Shown: positions 24,203 through 30,041 of the stretch, piece after piece
Numbering within the stretch: the stretch's first letter is position 1
Layout of the letters: each line of letters starts with the position of its first letter
Assembly: GCA_019689675.1 (NCBI GenBank)
Contig: JADGGZ010000014.1
Span: 1-32,830, forward strand
DNA: 32,830 nt
Reading direction: 5' to 3'
DNA from: Rhodospirillales bacterium
Lineage (GTDB): Bacteria > Pseudomonadota > Alphaproteobacteria > ATCC43930 > CGMCC-115725
Position numbers and translations under genes: made by a program
The notes under the pieces: generated by a model
What the model saw: only the letters and a program-made list of their open reading frames with translations
The model's database searches: none
What the model was told of the DNA's origin: nothing

Positions 24203-24448
24203 CTACTTCCGTAGCGACCGCTGATAGATCCTGTCGGCTTTCTCATTGGCTTGTTTCGCCTCTTCGCTCGCGCGCTGCGCAGCCATCTGCGCCTGGTGTG
24301 CCGCCTCGGCGCTGCGAGCCGCTTCCGCCTTGGCCTCCTGCGCGTTCTGATTGGCCGACGCGATGAGGGCGCGATCCGATTCGCTCAGCGACGTGCAGGC
24401 GCCGAGCGCGAGGAGACCCGTTGCCGCGATGATCGTCAGAACTCGCAT
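24203..24448 (-). CDS. Lpp-like alanine-zipper lipoprotein
   Basis: An 81-residue lipoprotein. Residues 1-17 form a signal ending in the lipobox 'LGAC', so Cys18 would be lipidated. Residues 19-20 are Thr-Ser, with no Asp retention signal, which fits sorting to the outer membrane. The mature part is one long helix rich in Ala, Glu, Gln and Lys with heptad spacing ('SANQNAQEAKAEAARSAEAA') ending 'DRIYQRSLRK', close to the Lpp/OprI alanine-zipper design with a terminal Lys that could bind peptidoglycan. A perfect GGAGG lies six bases before the ATG. A tetranucleotide repeat starts 32 bases upstream of the ATG. Confidence 0.88.
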   Translation of the reverse strand: MRVLTIIAATGLLALGACTSLSESDRALIASANQNAQEAKAEAARSAEAAHQAQMAAQRASEEAKQANEKADRIYQRSLRK

Positions 24449-24479
24449 GTACTGCCTCCTTTCTACTTTCGGGTGTCAG

Positions 24480-24522
24480 GTAGGTAGGTAAGTAAGTAGG
24501 TAGATAGAAGACCGGTAGGTAG
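24480..24522. repeat. Tetranucleotide (GTAG-type) simple repeat
   Basis: Seven near-identical 4-base units (GTAG GTAG GTAA GTAA GTAG GTAG ATAG) fill 24480-24507, and two more GTAG units are at 24515-24522. The tract lies 32-74 bases upstream of the lipoprotein ATG on the minus strand, where core promoter or leader would be. It also lies inside the extreme 3' end of one reading frame of the damaged acyltransferase gene. Confidence 0.8.
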
Positions 24523-24548
24523 CCGTGCGGGGCGACCGGCGCATTGCG

Positions 24549-25300
24549 TCAGGTCAATCGAGGGTCGAACAGGCGCTGCGCCCTCTGTCCCGCGACGATC
24601 AACCGCCGCCGAGATCGGGTCGCGGCAGTGGCGGAGGAGTTCGGTCCGCGCTTGGTTGTGCAATCGGACCGCCGCTTCAAGCCGGTTCCGGCGGGCGCGA
24701 GCGGCGGTCCCAGATGCACGTCGATACGGCCGCGTCGGGGAAGCCAGTGATCGGAGCGCAGGATCGACCGGGTCCCCCGGATCGCGACCCGCAGGTTCGG
24801 TAACCCGACTTCGGCCGCTACCGCGAAGGCGCCCATGCGGAAGGGGCGTAGCCCGGGCTCCCACGTGAAGGATCCTTCCGGAAAGAAGACGAAGTGCCTT
24901 CCGGTCCGGGCGGCCGCAACGGCCCGTCGAGCGTCCTCGACCGCGATTTCGGGGGGCGAGGCGGTCGACGAAGATCGCACCGAGCGCCCGGAGAAACGGC
25001 CCGGCGACAAACTGCTGCGCGAGCTCGCGCTTGGCCACGAAAACAGGCTCTCCTGACAGCACGGCTGCGAGAACCAGCCCGTCGAGATTGCTGCAATGGT
25101 CGCTCGCCGCGTGCCGGAAGAGCGCGCCACGAAGACGCGCAGCAATGTCCCGCGAGGTCTCCGCCTCGCCGGGAAGGGTCTCCGGCAGGTCGTTTGAGCG
25201 TGCGGCCGATCCGAAGAAGCTCCGCGTCGCTCTCCTCCGCGGCGCGCCCAGCTTCCCGGCCGTGATCCGCAGCCTCTGCAATGGCGGTGGCCTTCGGCAT
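24549..25300 (-). pseudogene. PlsC-type acyltransferase, broken by frameshifts
   Basis: Pieces of one acyltransferase appear in different frames along the minus strand. An N-terminal piece with 'ESDAELLRIGRTL' starts from an ATG at 25300. A second frame (about 25195 to 24960) has 'DHCSNLDGLVLAAVL', the HX4D catalytic motif, and 'GPFLRALGAIFVDRL'. A third frame (about 24955 to 24690) has 'FVFFPEGSFTWEPGLRPFRM', the FPEG substrate-binding motif. The frame then returns to the second for 'NRLEAAVRLHNQARTELLRH'. One shift sits at a run of six G (24951-24956); removing one base there rejoins 'DRLAPEIAVEDARRA'. At least three shifts imply a decayed gene or local sequence errors. The intact product would acylate lysophosphatidate or a similar lipid acceptor. 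The ends are approximate. Confidence 0.7.
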
Positions 25301-25481
25301 GGCTCCTCGACCGCTCCGAGTCGAAAGGGGCAACACGCGCACTGCCGGTCGGTTGCACCGCGCCGGCGAGGCGCACTTCCCCCGGCTCTCCTGCCAAGTG
25401 CCGACGCGCGCCGATCGGCATTGAGGCACGTCAAGGACGTTTTCGGGAGCGCCGCGATAATAAATTCTGAGGCGGAACAGG

Positions 25482-26228
25482 ATGTCGAGCGAGCACACGA
25501 TCAAGGCGTTTTCGGAGGAGCTGCGGATCCTGAAGCAGTCGGTCTCGAGCCTCGGCCGACTCGCGGCGATCCAGGTCGCCGACGCCGTTGCTTCGGTCGG
25601 CAATGTCGATGTCGATCTCGCCCGCAAGGTCATCGAACGGGAGCCCCAAGCCGACCGCCTCGAGTTCGAGATCGAGAATCTCGTCGTGCGCCTTTTCGCA
25701 CTGCGACAGCCGATGGCGGTCGATCTGCGTGACATCCTCGCGGCACTGCGTGCAGCCAACGAGCTCGAGCGAATTTGCGACTATGCCGAGGGCATCGCCA
25801 AGCGGTTGCTGGCCGTCGCAGGAGCGCTGCACCTCCCGACCGCGTCGCTTGTCCGGCTCGGTAGCTTCGCACAGACGATGGTGGCGGACGTCGTCGACGC
25901 CTACGAGCGACGCGACGAAAGCGCTGCGCTGGCGGTATGGGAACGGGACGAGGCTCTCGACCAGATGTACACGAGCCTTTTCCGCGAGCTGATGACGCAC
26001 ATTCTCGAGGATCCGCGGCAGCTCTCGACCGGAACCCACCTTCTGTTCATGGCGCGAGACCTCGAGCGCATCGGCGATCATGCCACCAACATCGCCGAGA
26101 TGGTCCGCTACGCCGTGCTCGGAACGCGGCAGACCGATCCGCGCCCCACGGCGGATATGACGAAATCGATGATCGTGACCGGCGATTCCGCGACGCCGGC
26201 CGACGGAGGCAAGGCGGAGCAGCAATGA
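25482..26228 (+). CDS. phoU: Phosphate-uptake regulator PhoU
   Basis: A 248-residue, all-helical protein with the duplicated three-helix PhoU fold. Each half has a metal-binding E/DxxxD-type helix, 'ANELERICDYAEGIAKRL' (about 91-108) and 'ARDLERIGDHATNIAEMVRY' near 190-210. PhoU normally restrains the PhoR kinase and the PstSCAB phosphate transporter. Here no pst or pho genes accompany it. The C-terminal 35 residues are a polar extension. The ATG has a moderate purine-rich site. The downstream YbhB-type gene overlaps by four bases (ATGA), so these two are translated together. Confidence 0.96.
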   Translation: MSSEHTIKAFSEELRILKQSVSSLGRLAAIQVADAVASVGNVDVDLARKVIEREPQADRLEFEIENLVVRLFALRQPMAVDLRDILAALRAANELERICDYAEGIAKRLLAVAGALHLPTASLVRLGSFAQTMVADVVDAYERRDESAALAVWERDEALDQMYTSLFRELMTHILEDPRQLSTGTHLLFMARDLERIGDHATNIAEMVRYAVLGTRQTDPRPTADMTKSMIVTGDSATPADGGKAEQQ

Positions 26229-26689
26229 CGCTCGCACTCGAAAGCAACGCGTTCTATTCGGGCGGCCGTCTTCCGGCGAAGTTCACGTGCGACGCCGAAA
26301 ACGCATCGCCGCCGCTCTTGTGGTCGAAGCCGCCCGAGGGCACGCGCAGCCTCGCCCTCGTTTGCAGCGATCCCGATGCGCCTTCAGGGACCTTCTATCA
26401 CTGGGCGATTTACGACATGCCGCCCGACACCGGAAAGCTTCCGGAACATTACCCGGCGTCTGGGCTCGGCAAAGGGCCCCTTCAGGCGAGGAACGATTTC
26501 GGACGCATCGGGTATGACGGACCGTGCCCGCCGAAAGGTCACGGGGTCCATCGCTATTTCTTCCGGCTCTACGCCCTCGACCTCGAACGGCTGCTAATTC
26601 CGCACCTGGCCCACGCGCGGGATGTCGAAAGGGCCGCCGAAAAGCATGCCGTCGCCACCGCCGAGCTCATGGCGATGTACGAGCGCTAA
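26225..26689 (+). CDS. YbhB/YbcL-family PEBP-like protein
   Basis: A 154-residue protein of the bacterial phosphatidylethanolamine-binding / Raf-kinase-inhibitor-like family. The ligand-pocket motifs are 'VCSDPDAPSGTFYHWAIYDM' (about 47-66) and 'GHGVHRYFFRLYALD' (105-119), and 'GRIGYDGPCPPKGHG' precedes the second. No signal peptide is seen, so it is cytoplasmic like YbhB. The biological role of the bacterial members is not settled. The ATG overlaps the phoU stop by four bases, which is the most informative feature of its context. Confidence 0.93.
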   Translation: MTLALESNAFYSGGRLPAKFTCDAENASPPLLWSKPPEGTRSLALVCSDPDAPSGTFYHWAIYDMPPDTGKLPEHYPASGLGKGPLQARNDFGRIGYDGPCPPKGHGVHRYFFRLYALDLERLLIPHLAHARDVERAAEKHAVATAELMAMYER

Positions 26690-26716
26690 CGTCCCTGACC
26701 GCGCGAGCAGCGCCGC

Positions 26717-27370
26717 TCATCCGGCTGGCGGCGGCCCGGTTCCGTCGTCGAGGACGACCCCTGATTGCTGCATGGTCCGGATCGCAAGCTCGAGCGAGCC
26801 GGCCTGGTCGATCGCGCGGCAGGCCGCGAGGAGGACTGTCGTTTCGAAGCCCGCCGCGCGCCCGTCGATCGCGGAATACGCGACGCAGTAGTCGGTCGCG
26901 AGACCGCATAGCCAAAGACGTCGGATTTGCCGTTCGCGCAGGTATCCGGCGAGCCCGGTCGGCGTGCGACGGTCGTTTTCGCAAAAGGCGGAGTAGGAAT
27001 CGATCGCCTTGCGAAACCCCTTACGCAGGACGAGCTCGGCCTTCGCGACTTCGAGCGCGGGATGAAACTCGGCGCCGCGCGTGCCCTGCACGCAATGATC
27101 CGGCCAGAGAACCTGCGTGCCGTAATCGAGCTCGATGACTTCGAAGGGCTGTCGGCCGGGGTGTGCGCTGGCGAAGGAAAGGTGGCCAGAGGGATGCCAG
27201 TCCTGCGTCAGGACGACATGCGGGAATTCTGCCGCAAGCCGGTTGACGAGAGGCACGATCTCGTCGCCCTTCGGCACTGCGAGCGCGCCGCCCGGACAGA
27301 AGTCGTTCTGCAGGTCGATGATGATAAGGGCGCAGTCGTCGTCGAGATATCGTCCATTGGGCCGAGCCAT
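26717..27370 (-). CDS. pncA: Nicotinamidase / pyrazinamidase
   Basis: A 217-residue isochorismatase-fold amidohydrolase that converts nicotinamide to nicotinate for NAD salvage. The catalytic triad is visible as Asp23 ('DLQNDF'), Lys117 ('RKGFRK') and Cys162 ('ATDYCV'). Metal ligands are Asp57, His59 and His63 in 'QDWHPSGHLSF'. The cis-peptide region 'LCGLATDYCVAYSA' is typical of PncA. The ATG at 27370 has GGAGGAG five bases upstream; a longer frame to 27454 lacks this support. It stands alone, divergent from a hypothetical gene. Confidence 0.95.
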   Translation of the reverse strand: MARPNGRYLDDDCALIIIDLQNDFCPGGALAVPKGDEIVPLVNRLAAEFPHVVLTQDWHPSGHLSFASAHPGRQPFEVIELDYGTQVLWPDHCVQGTRGAEFHPALEVAKAELVLRKGFRKAIDSYSAFCENDRRTPTGLAGYLRERQIRRLWLCGLATDYCVAYSAIDGRAAGFETTVLLAACRAIDQAGSLELAIRTMQQSGVVLDDGTGPPPAG

Positions 27371-27508
27371 CGGCTCCTCCGAGAAGCCGCCGCGAGGAAC
27401 GAAGCAGTATTCTACGACCGCTCGCGGCGTCGCGCTCCCTTTGACTTGTCGCAAGGCGGCGCGATTGCCCCTCGGACATCATCCGGCCATCCTGAAAGGG
27501 CCTTCGAG

Positions 27509-27976
27509 ATGAAGCTCGTTCTCACCGAAGCTGATTTCGCCGCGATGCCGGCGGAGCTCCGAAGGGATCTGCTCGCCCGGCTCCTGCCCACCGCTGTGGC
27601 TCCGGCGGCCGAGCTTGCGCCGCGCGACGAGCAGAATCGGGTGGTCCTTGACGAGCGGCAGGCCATGGCGCTGCTGCGCCACGTGAGCTTCGGCCGCAGG
27701 CATCGACCATTGTACGACCTGCTCCGGTTCCTCGCCAAGGAAGGGACGCTGGCAGCGCCTGTCGCCGAGCTCGGTCTCGACGAGCGGCAGCTGCGCAGGC
27801 GCGCGCAGGTGTTGGACCGGCTGGTGCAATTGCTGACGCGCGATCGCAAAGCGCGCCTCGTCGCTCCGACCAGCGACGGCAGGCTCTCCCCGCACGCGCA
27901 GACGCGTGCCGTGCTCCAAGACATCTTCGAGCGGTTGGATCGCTCGAGCGCCGAAGAGGCGTCGCTCTGGGAGTGA
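27509..27976 (+). CDS. Hypothetical protein
   Basis: A 155-residue soluble protein. It begins 'MKLVLTEADFAAMPAELRRD' and has a central 'QAMALLRHVSFGRRHRPLYD' followed by 'ELGLDERQLRRRAQVLDRLV', which could be a helix-turn-helix-like or purely helical region. I recognise no family. A GAAAGGG site precedes the ATG. The CapA-like gene starts 17 bases after its stop on the same strand, so the two are probably one operon. A longer frame upstream is only antisense to pncA. Confidence 0.6.
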   Translation: MKLVLTEADFAAMPAELRRDLLARLLPTAVAPAAELAPRDEQNRVVLDERQAMALLRHVSFGRRHRPLYDLLRFLAKEGTLAAPVAELGLDERQLRRRAQVLDRLVQLLTRDRKARLVAPTSDGRLSPHAQTRAVLQDIFERLDRSSAEEASLWE

Positions 27977-27992
27977 TCGGCGCGGAGAGAAC

Positions 27993-29177
27993 ATGCCCGA
28001 CCAAATGGGTCGACGGGCCTTCATCGCCGGTGCAGCCGTCGGCACGGTCGGGATGAGCGTCGTCGGAGCGAGGTCCGCCATGACGAAGCTCTTCCTTTGC
28101 GGCGATGTGATGCTCGGTCGCGGGATCGACCAAATCCTGCCGGAGCCGAGCGATCCGCTCCTCTACGAAAGCTACGCGAAGTCGGCCCTCGTTTATGTCG
28201 AGCTCGCCGAGCGCGCGAACGGACCGATCCCGCGCCCGAGCACGTACGACTATCCTTGGGGCGAGGCGCTCGCCGAACTCGACCGAGCCGCCCCTTGGGC
28301 ACGGATCGTCAATCTCGAGACGGCGATCACGACCAGCTCGGAGCGCGAGCCGAAGGGCATCAATTACCGGATGCATCCGGCGAATGCGCGAGCCATTGCA
28401 GCGGCAGGGATCAATTGCTGCGTCCTGGCGAACAATCACGTGGCCGACTGGGGCGAGGCAGGGCTGCGGGACACGCTCGCAGCACTGCAGCGGCTCGAGA
28501 TCCGCGTCGCCGGGGCGGGGCTCGACGACGAAGAGGCGGCGCGCCCGGCCGCGCTTCCGCTGCCGGACGGCGGACGGGTGCTGGTCTTCGGCTTCGGCGT
28601 GCCGACGAGCGGCGTTCCACGGCATTGGGCAGCGAACCATGGACGCCCGGGCGTCAACTTCCTTCCGGATCTCTCTGACCGGAGCCTTGCCGCGGTCGTG
28701 AAGAAAATCGAGGCGGCCCGCCGACCGGGCGACCTCATCGTCGTTTCGATCCATTGGGGCGGGAATTGGGGATACGAGGTGTCGGACGAGGAACGGCGTT
28801 TCGCGCACCGTCTCGTCGAAAGCGGGGCCTGCGACGTCCTGCATGGCCACTCGTCGCATCATCCGCGCCCGCTCGAGGTCTATCGCGACAGGCTGATCCT
28901 CTACGGCTGCGGCGACTTCCTCAATGATTACGAGGGGATCTCGGGCTACGAGCAGTACCGGAGCGAGATCGTGCTGATGTACCTTCCTCTGCTCGATCTG
29001 GATGGCCGGCTGCTCGGGCTGGACCTCGTGCCGTTCCGCATCCGACGCTTCCGGCTCGAGCGCGCGAGCGCCGAGCAGAGGGAGTGGCTGCGAACCACGC
29101 TCGATCGCGAGAGCCGGCCGTTCGGCTGCCGCGTGCTGCCGGGAGCCGGAGGGCGACTGCGGGCGGCATGGAGATGA
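27993..29177 (+). CDS. Tat-exported CapA-family protein
   Basis: A 394-residue protein of the CapA/PgsA family (poly-gamma-glutamate capsule-type metallophosphatase fold). The N-terminal 'GRRAFIAGAAVGTVGMSVVG' (6-25) is a twin-arginine signal. Family motifs are 'LCGDVMLGRGID' (35-46), 'IVNLETAITT', 'VLANNHVADWGEAGLRDTLA', 'SIHWGGNWGYEV' and 'DVLHGHSSHHPRP', with 'LYGCGDFLNDY'; together they supply the Asp, Asn and His metal ligands. No capB/capC ligase or capD gene is present, so it is unlikely to make a capsule by itself. The ATG at 27993 has GGAGAG upstream and starts 17 bases after the preceding gene. Confidence 0.88.
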   Translation: MPDQMGRRAFIAGAAVGTVGMSVVGARSAMTKLFLCGDVMLGRGIDQILPEPSDPLLYESYAKSALVYVELAERANGPIPRPSTYDYPWGEALAELDRAAPWARIVNLETAITTSSEREPKGINYRMHPANARAIAAAGINCCVLANNHVADWGEAGLRDTLAALQRLEIRVAGAGLDDEEAARPAALPLPDGGRVLVFGFGVPTSGVPRHWAANHGRPGVNFLPDLSDRSLAAVVKKIEAARRPGDLIVVSIHWGGNWGYEVSDEERRFAHRLVESGACDVLHGHSSHHPRPLEVYRDRLILYGCGDFLNDYEGISGYEQYRSEIVLMYLPLLDLDGRLLGLDLVPFRIRRFRLERASAEQREWLRTTLDRESRPFGCRVLPGAGGRLRAAWR

Positions 29178-29231
29178 GCGATCGACGCTGGCCCCATTCA
29201 GGTGCTCCGTTCTTCCGAGGCGATCGCGCGT

Positions 29232-30041
29232 TCAAACCACGAGCAAATTTTTCCTTTCCGCGACCGAAGGCGAGGCGAGGAGCAGCTTGCCGACGGAGGA
29301 CCGTCCGCTGAACGCGAGCATGCGGCACGGCGCCGCCTCGATGTAGCGCAGCAACGGGGGACCCGTGCGGATCACGGCGTCGACCGGCAATTGCTCGTCG
29401 CCCACCGTCACGGACGACAGCCTCTCGACCGGCTCGCCCGGCGCGACCTGGACGACAGACAGCTTCATTCCGGTGCTTTCGGCTACGCCCGCCGCGAGGC
29501 GGAGCGCAGCCTGCTCAGCGGGATCGGTCGGATCCGAGAAGAGGGCGAGCAGAGCACCCCCGGTGTCGCCCTCGCGAACGATCAGCCGCGGTGCATCGAG
29601 GGCGGCGACGGCGCCGACCCATGGCGAAGGCGTCCGAAAATAGGGGGTCACCGGCAACGCGCGGCTGTGTACGACGACGAAGTCGCTCGGCTCGATCGAA
29701 GACAGCGAGGCGGCGGCGATCGTGCCGGTGATGGCGCGGAAGGACCACACGAGATTTCGCTGTGCCGCCGCTTCGCCGAGCAGCTTCTGCGCCCGATCGA
29801 TGGAAGCGGCGAGCTGCGCGAGAAGTCCCTCGGCGGTCATCGGACGCGGCTCGGCGGCGAAGGTCACCTCCCTGACGAAGGGGAGTTCCGCAAGCCGGAG
29901 CAGGCCGGCGTCGCGGATGAAAAGGCCGTGCAGCTCCGCGCGCCAGCTTTTGGCGAGCGCGGCGGCGGTATCGATGGCCTCGCGCAGCTCTGAGACGGCA
30001 TCGAGCCCCAGAACCACCCGCCGAACAGCGAGCTCAGGCAT
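29232..30041 (-). CDS. Universal stress protein-like protein
   Basis: A 269-residue protein with a UspA-like fold. It begins with the beta strand 'RRVVLGLDAVSELREAIDTA', continues 'ALAKSWRAELHGLFIRDAGL', and ends 'MLAFSGRSSVGKLLLASPSV', which occupies the place of the usual ATP-binding G-x2-G-x9-G-S/T loop in altered form. The size suggests two Usp-like halves, the first being degenerate. The ATG overlaps the end of the Lon-like gene by eight bases, so it is translated from the same message. Members are cytoplasmic stress proteins. The assignment is from fold-like features and is less certain than for the neighbours. Confidence 0.65.
   Translation of the reverse strand: MPELAVRRVVLGLDAVSELREAIDTAAALAKSWRAELHGLFIRDAGLLRLAELPFVREVTFAAEPRPMTAEGLLAQLAASIDRAQKLLGEAAAQRNLVWSFRAITGTIAAASLSSIEPSDFVVVHSRALPVTPYFRTPSPWVGAVAALDAPRLIVREGDTGGALLALFSDPTDPAEQAALRLAAGVAESTGMKLSVVQVAPGEPVERLSSVTVGDEQLPVDAVIRTGPPLLRYIEAAPCRMLAFSGRSSVGKLLLASPSVAERKNLLVV

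Noticed and set aside
24951-24956. Programmed frameshift in the acyltransferase gene at the six-G run
   Set aside because: At least two other frame changes exist in the same gene, so decay or sequence error is simpler than programmed recoding.
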